A DNA stretch of 30,583 nt from Chrysochromulina parva (taxonomy: Eukaryota > Haptophyta > Prymnesiales > Chrysochromulinaceae): the NCBI GenBank assembly GCA_002887195.1, contig PJAB01000292.1:1-30583 (forward strand), given 5' to 3'. Shown in pieces: positions 1-8,949 of this stretch (position 1 is the stretch's first letter; each line of letters begins with the position of its first letter). A program made the position numbers and the translations under genes. Under the pieces are notes generated by a model. That model was not told the origin of the DNA and made no database searches. It worked only from the letters and a program-made list of their open reading frames with translations.

Positions 1-451
1 GACGCTGGATCAGCTCTTCGAGCGTCGCCGGCCGCGAGGCACCGCTCGCGCTTCTAGGCAGCTCGAGCTCCGCATTGAGGCGCGCCGCGAGAGCCTGGTT
101 GTGTGCGCGGACCTCCTGCAATTGCGTCCACATGGTTTGAACTTGCTGCGAAGTCGCCCGCTCTTCCTCGAGACGAGCCCGCAAAGCTTGATTCTCATCG
201 CGTAGATCTGTCATCTGGGTCTGCAAGGATTGCAAGAGCTGCATCGCGGCGCTCTGCTTGGCCTCGGATTCAGCCACAGCCTTGACATGCTTCGCGTCCA
301 GTTCCGCCACGGCCTTGACATGCTTCGCGTCCTGTTCCGCCGCGGCCTTGACCTGCCTCGCGTCCAGCTCGTTCACTGCCTTCTCCAAGATGTCCACCTG
401 CACTAGCATATGGCCGCACACCAGCTCGGGGGAGAGGGCGGTCGACGCCAT
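1..451 (-). CDS. Coiled-coil protein, 3' part beyond the left edge (possible retroelement Gag N-terminus)
   Basis: An open frame runs from an ATG at 451 to the window edge (150 codons), with an in-frame TGA upstream at about 484. The protein starts MASTALSPELVCGHML. It then has three near-perfect copies of an 11-residue heptad-like unit (DAKHVKAVAEL), followed by a leucine/glutamine coiled coil with LRDENQALRARLEEE and ending ATLEELIQR at the edge. The unit repetition is also visible in the DNA at about 280-360. Coiled coils of this kind occur at the start of Gag in some Ty3/gypsy elements and in many cytoskeletal proteins. No zinc knuckle, protease or reverse transcriptase is inside the window, so the retroelement reading is only a guess. 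Confidence 0.55.
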   Translation of the reverse strand, partial: MASTALSPELVCGHMLVQVDILEKAVNELDARQVKAAAEQDAKHVKAVAELDAKHVKAVAESEAKQSAAMQLLQSLQTQMTDLRDENQALRARLEEERATSQQVQTMWTQLQEVRAHNQALAARLNAELELPRSASGASRPATLEELIQR

Positions 452-903
452 TCTGATGAAATCGAGCACCCAAGTTTGAGATCAGTACGACGCGCTGAAC
501 GAGGACGCAGATGGCATGGCCGGCGCCACCCGCTCCGGACTCTCGTGGGCTTCCTTTTAGAGGTGACCCACTGGTGACCCTGGACCGCGCCCAGTTTGTC
601 ACGAAGTGATCCACCCATCTGACCCATCTTTGCCACCCATGTGGATCCACCTCTTGGTGAGATATCCAGCCTTTCGATTCACCCACCTGTGCGACTTTCT
701 GGTTTTGGCCTGATAGCCTCCGTTACTACTGCTACGGCGCGGTGATCAGAAGCGGCAAGGGGCGCCACGCTACACGCATAAATGGTGAACTAATTCGTAA
801 TTGCGTGTACAACGGCCTCCTCAATTTAAAACAGGGGCACACTGGGAGCACTAGCATTGCAACATGATCTCAAAGGTAAACTCGATCGAGCGCGACCGAT
901 GCC
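452..903. other. Non-coding interval, no gene recognised
   Basis: Short overlapping minus-strand frames cross this stretch, but none has a recognisable domain. Near 600-660 there are repeated CACCCATCT/CCACCCATG-like words. If the leftmost protein is a retroelement Gag, this is where its leader or LTR would lie. I could not identify an LTR end or a primer-binding site. Confidence 0.35.
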
Positions 904-1233
904 TCACAGTCCCTCGACACGCACCAACTCCCTGCGGACCGGAAAGTAGGCATCGGCGAGGTCGTACGGCATGTAGTGGCGCATCAGCTCATAGACCTGC
1001 AGGTCGTCCGCCTTCATGAGGACGCGAGGGTCGTACACGCTGTGTACCTCGTGCTGCGCTCCGACCAGGTCGCCCCGCTGTGGCCAGCCGCCGAGCAGCC
1101 TCTGGCGTCGGTGATCCAGAAGCTTGAGCGTCACCTGGGTGTCGGTGCCTTCGATGGTGCCAACCATGCACCCGAACGAGATGTTATTGCTCTGCACGCG
1201 CACCAACGTGAGCTCGCGTGTTCGCGGCTCCAT
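904..1233 (-). CDS. Hypothetical protein, 109 aa
   Basis: An ATG-started frame of 109 residues, beginning MEPRTRELTLVRVQSNN and ending RRELVRVEGL. It is compact, with mixed hydrophobic and polar composition (a VGTIEGTDTQVTLKLLD stretch suggests beta strands) and no low complexity, so it reads like a small folded protein or the last exon of a larger gene. I do not recognise the family. The overlapping 195-residue plus-strand frame here is Arg/Cys-biased and is taken as a shadow. Confidence 0.35.
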   Translation of the reverse strand: MEPRTRELTLVRVQSNNISFGCMVGTIEGTDTQVTLKLLDHRRQRLLGGWPQRGDLVGAQHEVHSVYDPRVLMKADDLQVYELMRHYMPYDLADAYFPVRRELVRVEGL

Positions 1234-1499
1234 CGCCGCTTCCTGCTAGCTCCACCAGCCGGCTGGACGGCCGCGTTGGCCGGGACAACCGTCCGACGCT
1301 TTTTCCGACGACGGACGGACGGACGATTATCAAGATCGCGTATGAAAAACTGTGTAGATTTTCCATGTGGCACAGCACCACCTTGTTCGACCCTGGAACG
1401 GAACACAGTCAGTTACGGGACTTTTGGCACATGTATATTTTCAGACTTTCACAGACTTGACCCGGGAACGGAGAGGATGGCCGTCGGATCATCGTGTCG

Positions 1500-2138
1500 A
1501 TGCGGCGCGGACTCCGGCCGCTGTCGTCTCTCCTGGTACTGGCGCTGCTCAGCGCGTCTCTAGCACTGGCCTTCCCCGAACGCCTGCACGTCCGCAAGAC
1601 AGCAAATGCCCGTGTGGTGGGAGTACAACCACGTGGCAACGCCATCCTGCGCTCTGCGCGCTCTTCGCCCGGCGCACCGCGCCGGCTTGCCTCGCCAGAG
1701 GAGACGACGCGCCTTCGAGAGGAGGCGATGGAGCACTTGGGCCTGAATCTGAACAACTATTGGACGCTGCGGAGCGGCATGATCGCGGACTCGATCCCCA
1801 CTCCTGAGCTCAGCGAGGAGGCGCTGGGAGAGCGGGCAAGCCGAGAGGCGGCCGCCGAGCGGGCTGAGCAGAGGCTGCAAAAGGCGGAGCGGCGCTTGCT
1901 CGAGCGTGTGCGCTCCCCGGAGAGTGCCCCGCGGCTGTGCGCTGCTCTGCACGAGGCGCGCCGCCTCGGCTGTCGCGACGCCAAATTGATAGCCAAGGCC
2001 GCCGCGCTGTTGAGCATCCTCGAGCGGGCAGCCAGAGCCGCCGACGATGCCACGCGTGTCGCCGACCCGGAGGACGCTCGGCGAGAAGCGCTCGTGCACC
2101 AACTAGCGCTCGCCATAGAAGGTGACGCAGACATCTAA
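1500..2138 (+). CDS. Small secreted or organelle-targeted helical protein, 212 aa
   Basis: The first ATG in this frame is at 1500; the frame itself opens a little earlier at a GTG. The N-terminus MRRGLRPLSSLLVLALLSASLALA is a classic signal peptide: basic start, Leu-rich core, small residues before a likely cut ahead of FPERL. The mature part has a basic stretch (about residues 30-65) that could act as a transit peptide. From about residue 115 to the end it is a long Ala/Arg/Glu-rich helical region (EQRLQKAERRLLERV, ILERAARAADDA), ending EGDADI. No known domain was recognised. It diverges from the hypothetical gene at 904-1233 and converges on the C2-domain gene. Confidence 0.6.
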   Translation: MRRGLRPLSSLLVLALLSASLALAFPERLHVRKTANARVVGVQPRGNAILRSARSSPGAPRRLASPEETTRLREEAMEHLGLNLNNYWTLRSGMIADSIPTPELSEEALGERASREAAAERAEQRLQKAERRLLERVRSPESAPRLCAALHEARRLGCRDAKLIAKAAALLSILERAARAADDATRVADPEDARREALVHQLALAIEGDADI

Positions 2139-2340
2139 CGAAAATCGAATGTGCCCGCTTTATGTTTATCGTTCGTATCGCCCCTCCGCGAGGCCGACCG
2201 CGTGAGGCGACCAAAAATCCTTCGTTTTCGCGCGCGGCGTTCATCCACGTCGAAGATCGAGACGGAAACCTGTTCCAACATCCTAGCGCAGCGCTCCTAC
2301 CGTAGTGCATCCAAACTAAGGCCAAACTTTATAGCGAAAG

Positions 2341-4344
2341 TCATTCGTCTGGTGTGAGGAGCACGCCCGTGCGCGACAGACGCCTCTCGGGTAGGTCAGG
2401 CAGCACTGTGAGACTCCAGCTCACCTTGACCGTCACGATCTTGAGCTTGCGCCCCTCCACATAGTACGGCAGCTGAGCCTCCACCACCTCCGGCCTCCCG
2501 CCAGGTCCCTCGACCAGTCGCAAGTCGGCAGTTGAGATGGGCTTCCTGTGAGGTGGCTTTGGGGGTGCAGCCGCAGGCTCCATGCCTGAGGCTCCACCGC
2601 CGTCTCTAATGCCCTCGAGGAGGTTGCCGCTGCTGCTGCTGCTGCCCGCTGCCGGCGCCGTACCCGCTGCCGGCGAGCCGTCCTTGCCGGGCGCTGTGCC
2701 GGGCGTGTACGGCAGGCTGAAGCTCTTCCCTTCCAAAGTGCCCGATACGGCGCTCGACGGCAGCGAGGCACCAGCTTGGCGCGGTCCCTTGCGCTCGCCG
2801 CTCCTAGCTCCGTCTTGGGCGCCTTGGCCCTTGCGCTCCCCGCTCTTCGCACCGCCCTTCCGATGCGCCGTCTTGGGCACCGGCGGCTTGAGCCACGGAG
2901 GCTCAAAGTCCTCAGGTTCGTTACTGTCGAACAATTGGACTTGGAGCAAAGCGGGCCGGCGCGAGCCCTTTGGAAGGAAGAGCTCGAGCCCAAGCGTCGT
3001 CGTGAGCGGCGCCGTCTGCACCATCTGCACCATGTCCGAGCCCACCTCGAGCAACGCGAAGCGCACATATGGACCGGTGAGCCTCGGCGCCGCGTCGAGC
3101 GCACGCGTCGTCGCGAGCACCTTGGATGAGGCGGTCGACGCGGCGTACCCCCGTTGCTCGTACGCGGGCTTGGGCTTCACGCGCGGGACGAAATTGAGGA
3201 TCTCGATCGCGCGCAGCGTCAGAATCGCCGCGGGCGGCGGAAGGTACGGCACGAGCTCCCAGCAGAAGGAGAGCGTGCTCGCGGGCTGGCTCGCAAACTT
3301 TCCCAGACCCCCCATCGGCGCCTGCGCCACCGTACCAGTACGATCGGCACCCAGCTGCAGCGTCGCCGTCGCAAGCTCCTCGTCCGCCTCACTCTCAATG
3401 TCACGATCAAACAAGCGCACGAGCACGTCGACGACGGGCTGCTCGAGCAAGGCCTGCTCTGACGTCGTCAGCCGCCGGCGCACCTTTTCCCAAAAGGAGG
3501 TCTGGTTGTGGTACGTCGGGTAGAGGTCGGGGTCTTGGTAGATCTTCGAGGCCGCATGCAACGAGGCGGCCGCTCCGTGCGGGATCCACAGCTTGATCGG
3601 AGTACTCCAGGTCGGGTTCTTCGAGTTGCGCACGGGCGCGGTGCAAGCATCCAGCTGCCAGCGGTACAGATCGGAGTACTCGCCATCGGCACGTAAGACC
3701 GAGAAGCCCAAATAAGGGTCGGAGCTACCGGTCATTGTGACCTCGGTGTCCGCATCGGGCACGCCCTGCGCGCGCAGCTCCGTCAAGATCAGCTCATACT
3801 CCGCCTTGCGCACCACGTCGACGGCCTTTCGTACCCTGATCTCGAGCTTGTCGGACAGGTTGGGCTTCTCGCGCTTGGGCGGCGGCTGCGCGGGCGCTTC
3901 CGGAAAGAGCAGCTCCTTGGCCAGGAGCAGCTCTGCGTACGGGAACAGGTTTGTGCCCAGGCTGGAGCTCGGCGTGCCGCTCATCAAATGGCGATTGAGC
4001 ATCACGGGGAGCTTCTCGAGCTGCTCGTAGGCGGCCTTCGGATGCGCGGGCGCGTGGACAAAGTCAGGCGGCGGTGGGGTCTCAGTGGGGCGTCGGTATT
4101 CGCGGTAAGCTGTCTGGATCGTGCGCGATGCCTCATCCTCCACAATGCACCGAACCAACAACGAGCTCGCGAGCGCCTGCTTAGCCAGCGACGTCTGCGA
4201 TGGCGGTGGCCGTTCCGGCAACGGCGGCAGCGGCAATTTGTAGCTGGTGGACGCCAATTGCTGCGCAGTGAGGACTTGCTGCTGTGCCTGCGGGGAAGTC
4301 GGACGAAGAGCAGGCGCGCTCTTGATCTCGGCTCTGATCGGCAT
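2341..4344 (-). CDS. IQ-motif and tandem C2-domain protein, 667 aa
   Basis: A single-exon frame from ATG 4344 to a TGA at 2341. An IQ-like motif (IQTAYREYRR, residues 76-85) suggests calmodulin or EF-hand-protein binding. A first C2-like domain spans about 165-335, with DKLEIRVRKAVDV, SDPYLGFSV (208-216), KNPTW (242-246) and LVRLFDRD (308-315). A second C2-like segment lies at about 372-480 (AILTLRAIEIL, GPYVRFALLEVG, LQVQLFDSNE). Only part of the Asp set used for calcium is present, so binding could be to lipid or protein rather than calcium. Residues 480-600 are a Lys/Gly/Ser/Ala-rich linker. A conserved-looking C-terminus (YYVEGRKLKIVTVKVSW) follows. It has no TGATTGCC-type introns, unlike several neighbours. 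Confidence 0.8.
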   Translation of the reverse strand: MPIRAEIKSAPALRPTSPQAQQQVLTAQQLASTSYKLPLPPLPERPPPSQTSLAKQALASSLLVRCIVEDEASRTIQTAYREYRRPTETPPPPDFVHAPAHPKAAYEQLEKLPVMLNRHLMSGTPSSSLGTNLFPYAELLLAKELLFPEAPAQPPPKREKPNLSDKLEIRVRKAVDVVRKAEYELILTELRAQGVPDADTEVTMTGSSDPYLGFSVLRADGEYSDLYRWQLDACTAPVRNSKNPTWSTPIKLWIPHGAAASLHAASKIYQDPDLYPTYHNQTSFWEKVRRRLTTSEQALLEQPVVDVLVRLFDRDIESEADEELATATLQLGADRTGTVAQAPMGGLGKFASQPASTLSFCWELVPYLPPPAAILTLRAIEILNFVPRVKPKPAYEQRGYAASTASSKVLATTRALDAAPRLTGPYVRFALLEVGSDMVQMVQTAPLTTTLGLELFLPKGSRRPALLQVQLFDSNEPEDFEPPWLKPPVPKTAHRKGGAKSGERKGQGAQDGARSGERKGPRQAGASLPSSAVSGTLEGKSFSLPYTPGTAPGKDGSPAAGTAPAAGSSSSSGNLLEGIRDGGGASGMEPAAAPPKPPHRKPISTADLRLVEGPGGRPEVVEAQLPYYVEGRKLKIVTVKVSWSLTVLPDLPERRLSRTGVLLTPDE

Positions 4345-4697
4345 GAAGCCGACAAAAGGCCTTTTGGACGAGCCTATACTTGGACAGAGTTCTCAAGTTT
4401 GTAGTTTCAGAAGTTCCAACGAGTTTCGCTCTGGAGTAGTACAAAAGTTCCTGAATAAGCCGCGTTCACGTTGAAAGCACGGACTGAGGGTCTCCAAAGA
4501 TTACTTAACATGCGGGTTTCCCGTCCGTTAGCCCTCTAATGACACATAAATACACACCACGATTTCGCGAGAGCTGCCTGTTGAGCTCGAGCGGGCGCCT
4601 AGAGAAAGCAGTTAGCACAGGACGGGACCACATCTCACAAGGGACACAACGCATCAGAGAGGTTCAGCTCGCGCGCGTGCTCGGGACGACGCCCGCC
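4345..4697. other. Intergenic interval between the NAP gene end and the C2 gene start
   Basis: No coding potential recognised. It should hold the promoter and 5' UTR of the C2 protein and the 3' UTR of the histone chaperone, since both genes are on the minus strand. The 367-residue plus-strand frame that begins here is an Ala/Val-rich shadow of the Gly/Lys-rich tail. Confidence 0.5.
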
Positions 4698-5470
4698 TCA
4701 GTCACGGTATCCGCCCGACCTGCCACCGCCACCGCCGCGCCCACCGCCCTTGCCATATCCGCCGCCGTCGTAGAATCCGCCGCCCTTGCCGCCGCCTTTG
4801 CCAAAGCCGCCCTTGCCGCCGCCCTTGCCGCCACCTTTGCCAAAGCCGCCGCCTTTGCCACCTCCTTTGCCGCCGCCGCCGCCGCCGCGGCCGCCGCCGT
4901 AGCTGCGGCCGTAATCGTCCTCATCCTCAAAGTCATCGAGATCATCAAAGTCGTCCACGCGGCCGCCACCTTTGCCCTTTCCGCCGCCTCCCTTGCCGCC
5001 GCCGCCCTTGCCGAAGTTGCCGCCCTTGCCACCGCCGCCGCCACGGCCACCGCCATAGCCGCGCCCAAGATCGTCGTCATCGCGGAAGACCGGTACTTGA
5101 TCATCGAGATCGTCAAAGTCATCCACGCGGCCGCCACCCTTACCCTTGCCACCGCCCCCCTTGCCAAAGCCGCCACCCTTGCCGCCAAAGCCGTCGCCCT
5201 TGCCGCCGAAGCCGCCGCCCTTGCCAAAGCTGCCGCCCTTGCCGCCACCCTTGCCCTTGCCGCCATCAATCTCGCCGTCCAGATCGTACTCATCCTCATC
5301 GAGATCGTCAAAGTCGTCCACGCGGCCGCCACCTTTGCCCTTGCCTCCACCGCCCTTGCCAAACCCGCCGCCCTTGCCAAACCCGCCGCCCTTGCCAACC
5401 CCAGCATCCTTGGCAACCCCAGCGCCCTTGCCGCCGCCCTGGCCAAGCCCAGGACCAGTGCTCGCACTGA
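4698..5470 (-). repeat. Coding low-complexity repeat, Gly/Lys blocks alternating with acidic blocks
   Basis: The tail carries three copies of GKGKGGGRVDDFDDLDD, each followed by a different acidic spacer, embedded in GGGFGKGGG units and ending in RGG-like GGGRGGGGGRSGG. On the plus strand this appears as long CCGCCCTTGCC runs, which produce the spurious Pro-rich and Ala-rich frames there. Confidence 0.8.
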
Positions 5471-6646
5471 CCGTCAGCTCATCCTCCTCCTCATCCTCCT
5501 CATCCGGATAGTAATCGAAGTCGTCCTCCTCGTCGTCTGCGCCGAGCACCTGATGAAGGGCGCAATCAGAGAGGTCCTCAGAGGTCCTCCGAGGCCATCA
5601 GATGGCGCAACCAAAGTCCTCCTCGTCCTCCTCATCATCTGATGGCACTCAGATCGTAATCAGATGGCGCGCAATCAAAGTCCTCCCCCTCCTCATCGTC
5701 AGCGAGGCAGCGGGCAACGGGCTCCGGGCTCCGCGCTCTCCCTCACCTGCGAGATCGAGTTGTGCAGCAGCACCTCCTCGATGAGCGCCAGCAGCTCCTT
5801 GGTCACCGCCGCCTTCTCCTCCGCCTGCTGCGCGAAGTCGCCCACCTTTGCGAACATGTCGAAGAAGGAGAGGCTGCCCTCGATCGTGGGCGCCTTGCCG
5901 TCACGCCACTTGATCTCGAGGCCGCTCGTGCTCTTGAGCTGCCCCTTGACCCGATCAAACGCGCACTCGAGCGTCTCGAATCCGGGCTCGAGGAACTCAT
6001 TCGGGCGGAAGACGAGCACCAGGTGCACCGTGTCGCGCTCGTCGAGCGCGTCGTCCGTGTGCGTCTTGACGGCCAGTTGGATGTCGGCGAGGTGCGCGAG
6101 GATGCGAAGGTCCAGCTCATTCGGCACGTTCTCCGACTGCAGCGCTTCCACGTCGTGCAGCAGGACGCCTTGCATGATCGCCTTCTGCCAGTAGAGCTTC
6201 AGGTCGTCTTCGAGTTCGGTGGGCACGGGTGTCTCGTCCGAGACGACCGCGGGAGCTGCCGCCTCCTCCTCAGTGAGAGCGGCGCCTGCGAGGATCGCCG
6301 CCCGTCGCTCGCGCAGCTGCTGCGTGCGCTCCACGATGGTACGCTTGAGCTTGAGGACTTCCGTCGCCTCGAGCTCGTCCATCTTGCCCTCGAGCAGAGA
6401 GAGCGCCGCAAGACGCTGCGGCACCGACGGCGGCGGCAGAGTGCTCAGCAGCCGGCGAGCCTGCAGCCTGCGTCGCAGCGCTGCCAGCGTGGTCGTTCGC
6501 TGAGGCGCAGCGCGCTGCAGCGCGGCCCGCATCGCTGGCGGAAGGTCGACGATCGAAGAGCCTCGTCGCTCGGTAGCGTCGATGCGAAAAAAGTCTCGTT
6601 CACAGAGCGGCCGGTGAATGAGGGATGCCTCCAGCATGCAATGCAT
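4698..6646 (-). CDS. NAP/SET-family histone chaperone with expanded Gly/Lys/Asp tail
   Basis: Two exons: 5747-6646 and 4698-5549, joined phase 0 across an intron with donor CAG|GTGAGG and acceptor CATCAG|GTG. The first exon has the NAP dimerisation helix pattern (LPPSVPQRLAALSLLEGK, then a long helix to RRAAILAG). It also has the NAP core: YWQKAIMQGVLL, VHLVLVFRPNEF, then LEIKWRDGKAPTIE and SFFDMF, matching the family's W-x-D-GK...SFF-x-F signature. The second exon opens with the acidic tail usual for NAPs (ADDEEDDFDYYPDEEDEEED) and then adds about 250 residues of Gly/Lys-rich repeats, ending GGGRSGGYRD. Start: ATG 6646 (MHCMLEAS); an upstream in-frame ATG at 6721 would add 25 Pro/Ser-rich residues read from a C-rich tract that looks like UTR. 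Product about 583 aa, expected nuclear/cytoplasmic H2A-H2B or H3-H4 chaperone. Confidence 0.8.
5550..5746 (-). repeat. Intron of the NAP gene with TGATTGC-type units and decayed exon copies
   Basis: A 197-bp GT-AG intron. Read on the minus strand it contains CTGATTGCGC, CATCTGATGGCC and CATCTGATTACG units. Its 3' end, CTGATTGCGCCCTTCATCAG, is a variant of the foldback found on other introns here. Inside are two stretches like GAGGAGGACGAGGAGGAC that resemble the acidic start of the downstream exon, one of them directly preceded by CATCAG. Confidence 0.7.
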
Positions 6647-7261
6647 AGTGGAGGGGGGAAGGGGGGAAGGGGGGGATTTGGGGGAAGGTGCGGGATAGCA
6701 AGCAGGGCTGATTAGGAGCATGTGCGAAGCGATACGGGTAGTCGACGGTCAACTGGCCGCCGTGGACCTCGGACGTGCTATGAGCAGCTCATCAGTGTGG
6801 GGACTACTGTACAACTGTCCGACTCTCGTGGGGAGTATTTCACGCTCAGTTCACACTCACTCTCAGGAAGGGGCAGACTGTGTGCTACACGAGCAGCCTC
6901 CCGCGCAGCAGCCGCCGCCCCCAGCCCCCTTCGAGGCCTAGCCCCCTTCGAGGCCTTGGTTGCACCCTCTCGATTGGCCGCCGTCTCTGCCTCGAGCGTG
7001 CGCCGCTCTGCCTCCTTGGCAAGATTGTGGGGTTGTGCCTCGCTCTTGCAAAGCGCATCCCCGTCCGCCCGCGCCCGCGCCGCCCGAGCTGCCGCCCTCG
7101 CAGCGGCCGACGCCTCTTCAGTCTTCTCAGCCACGGTGGTTTTTCAGCCAAGGGCCTCACGCGGGCATCGGTGGCCGCTATGAGCGCTGACAGCGCAGCA
7201 TACTTCCATGATGCACCTGGACACCGCCCTCTCACTTGGGAATAGCTCGGTCAGCTTCAGC
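6647..7261. other. Interval upstream of the NAP gene, Ala/Arg-rich minus-strand frame only
   Basis: The first 60 bp hold a C-rich (minus strand) tract, likely promoter or 5' UTR of the chaperone. Between 6778 and 7134 a minus-strand frame rich in Ala, Arg and Glu (EASAAARAAARAARARADGD) lacks an ATG start, since it opens at GTG. It could be an exon of a coiled-coil gene or a chance frame, and I cannot tie it to neighbours. Confidence 0.3.
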
Positions 7262-7693
7262 TCAGCTCCCCTCTCCGTGGCGCCGCACACCCGCCCGGAG
7301 CGCGGCTACTTCTACCTCCGTCCATCCTCTGCCACCTCTACCACGGACCCGAGCACCAGCAATGTCGTCATCAGCGTCTTTGTCGCGGTCATCGTCATGA
7401 CCGCCGCTGCGCTGTGCGACCCCCAAATCCAGGGAAGCCATGCACAATTTTCGCAAGCGCGTCGCCAGCCTGTCCGCCATCTGCTGCGCCTCTAGCGCCG
7501 CATCACGCGCCAAAGAAAGCTCTGCCTTGGCAGCCTCAGCAGCCTCGGCCGCCAACGCCTTGAACTCTTCAGAATCACGCTTTGCTGAGGCCGCCTCCTC
7601 TGTAATCACCAGTGCCGCGGCTACGACTGCCTTGGCGAATTCCTCAGAGGAGCGGCGCACCTCAATCTCCGTGTCTGCCACCGCTGCCGCCAT
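7262..7693 (-). pseudogene. Truncated Myb/SANT-like protein with Ala-rich coiled coil
   Basis: From ATG 7693 the frame encodes an Ala/Glu-rich helix (AKAELSLARDAALEAQQMADRL), an acidic stretch (HDDDRDKDADDD), then GRGWTEVEVAALRAGVRRHGEGS followed immediately by TGA. The last part matches the first helix and turn of telomere-type Myb repeats (W-T-x-x-E-x-x-A-L-x-x-G-V-x-x-H-G-x-G-x-W), and the stop falls exactly where the second conserved Trp is expected. A TGG to TGA change would explain this, making it a pseudogene. An unrecognised intron in the Myb motif is the alternative. Confidence 0.4.
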
Positions 7694-8166
7694 CTCACAC
7701 GCGAGTAGGACGCGAGGAACGTGCTCAGGTTTGAGTCGCCCTTGCCTGCGTGATTCGTGATGGAACGGTTGCGTTCGCCCGCTCGGTGCTCATAGGCGCA
7801 CAGGTACGACATGCCCCGACGCCCCGCTGAGCCCACGTAGGCACCATGGTAGGCACCCACGCGCGCTCGATCGTTTCCTTGCGGGTGCGGTGGAAGAAGG
7901 TGCGGTTGCGTTCGTTCATCATCGCGTTCGTGTGCAGGACTTCCACTTTCTTCAGCGATCTGACGCCTTGTTGCCCGCAGCTCTAGAGGCCCAATGCTGG
8001 CGACCCGAAAGTGGATAAGGCCACCCCGATCGACCAAAACATTCGGATTAGGTTGCGCACTCACAGTGCCTGTATCCTCCTCGTCATTGGAGTTCGAAAT
8101 GTCAATGCACACCTTTCCAGGGTACAGAGGCAAGGGTACCGGCGGGAGAGGGAAGTCAGCCCGGGC
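7694..8166. other. Minus-strand open frame without an ATG, function unknown
   Basis: A minus-strand frame from 8133 (a TTG) runs to 7621. It encodes GKVCIDISNSNDEEDTGT and then a Arg/His-rich stretch. Two overlapping frames on the same strand are equally open, so I do not call a gene. It could belong to the hypothetical gene ending at 8167 or to the Myb-like gene through unseen splicing. Confidence 0.25.
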
Positions 8167-8496
8167 TCACAGGCGCCAGTGGTCCTCAGGGTGGTCATAG
8201 TCGACCCAATATTCTCGCGTCGCCCTCGCCTTGCGCATCTTGTCAAGCCGCACTGCTGCTGCAGCACGTTCTGCAATATCGTGCGGCGTGGACGTGAGCG
8301 CGAGTGCGGGAACTGCGGGTTCGACCTCTTTGTAGTCGTACTCGTCGCCGGGCGCGCCTTCGGACGCGCGCCTTCGGACGCGCAAGCCTCCAGCGGCGGT
8401 GTTTCCGCGACGTACACGGCGACGGCTGTGTGGTGCTTTTACGCCCACGGGGCGGCATCGGGTCTTGATGGTGGATGCTTCGTAGAACTCGAGCAT
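8167..8496 (-). CDS. Hypothetical protein, 109 aa
   Basis: An ATG-started frame. The N-terminal half is basic (RRRVRRGNTAAGGLRVRRR). The C-terminal half is acidic and aromatic (DEYDYKEVEPAVPAL, EYWVDYDHPEDHWRL at the very end), which looks more like selected protein than shadow. A 14-bp direct repeat (GCCTTCGGACGCGC twice, about 8361-8388) lies inside the frame. No family recognised; it may be the last exon of a longer gene. Confidence 0.35.
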   Translation of the reverse strand: MLEFYEASTIKTRCRPVGVKAPHSRRRVRRGNTAAGGLRVRRRASEGAPGDEYDYKEVEPAVPALALTSTPHDIAERAAAAVRLDKMRKARATREYWVDYDHPEDHWRL

Positions 8497-8949
8497 CGAT
8501 CTCCCTGGAGGGCTCGATATCTGCCGAAACTAAATGGCGCGTTGTGGCGGGCCATTTGATCCGTTTGCGATTCTGAAGTCACCACCCAGTTCGCCCAAGG
8601 TTTGCGCACCTTCCTGGATTTAGACATCATTTCAATCATTAAAAATCGTTAAAAATCAACTTTCGTCCTCCTTTCGTTGCATCCGCAAAAGAGACACCCT
8701 TTTTTACTCGCGACCGAATGCTTGCAGCTGAGAAAGTGTACGTTCTTGTTACATGTATGTTCGATAGTTCTTGACCACAGGCTCAACGCCACGCGTGCAT
8801 TCTCTTGCACCCCGGCACCCCCGGCAAAAAAGCTCCGTCTCTTCGCGCGAATCTGCGACGTCTCGCATGCAAAATACATGGCTTTTCAATGCAGCTTTTC
8901 AAGCAGAAGTTGCGTTTCTTCGAAGAGGCGTTTCAACGCGCTCAAAAGA
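8497..8949. other. Putative promoter and 5' UTR region of the 23-exon gene
   Basis: This stretch is more AT-rich than its surroundings (repeated TTAAAAATC near 8638-8658, TTTTTTACTCG near 8700). The plus-strand frame of the long gene stays open back to 8677, where it begins at TTG. The in-frame ATGs are at 8878, 8950 and 8953. No TATA element can be assigned with confidence. Confidence 0.4.

Noticed and set aside
1..690. A complete LTR retrotransposon at the left edge
   Set aside because: Only a coiled-coil N-terminus is present; no LTR ends, primer-binding site, protease or reverse transcriptase could be seen in the window.
2582..3523. 313-residue plus-strand frame
   Set aside because: Antisense to the C2-domain protein, which has clear motifs on the other strand.
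4539..5642. 367-residue plus-strand Ala/Val-rich frame
   Set aside because: It is antisense to the Gly/Lys-rich tail of the NAP gene, and its composition is explained by that repeat.
5762..6715. 317-residue plus-strand frame
   Set aside because: Antisense to the NAP exon 1, Arg/Leu/Glu-rich, no domain.
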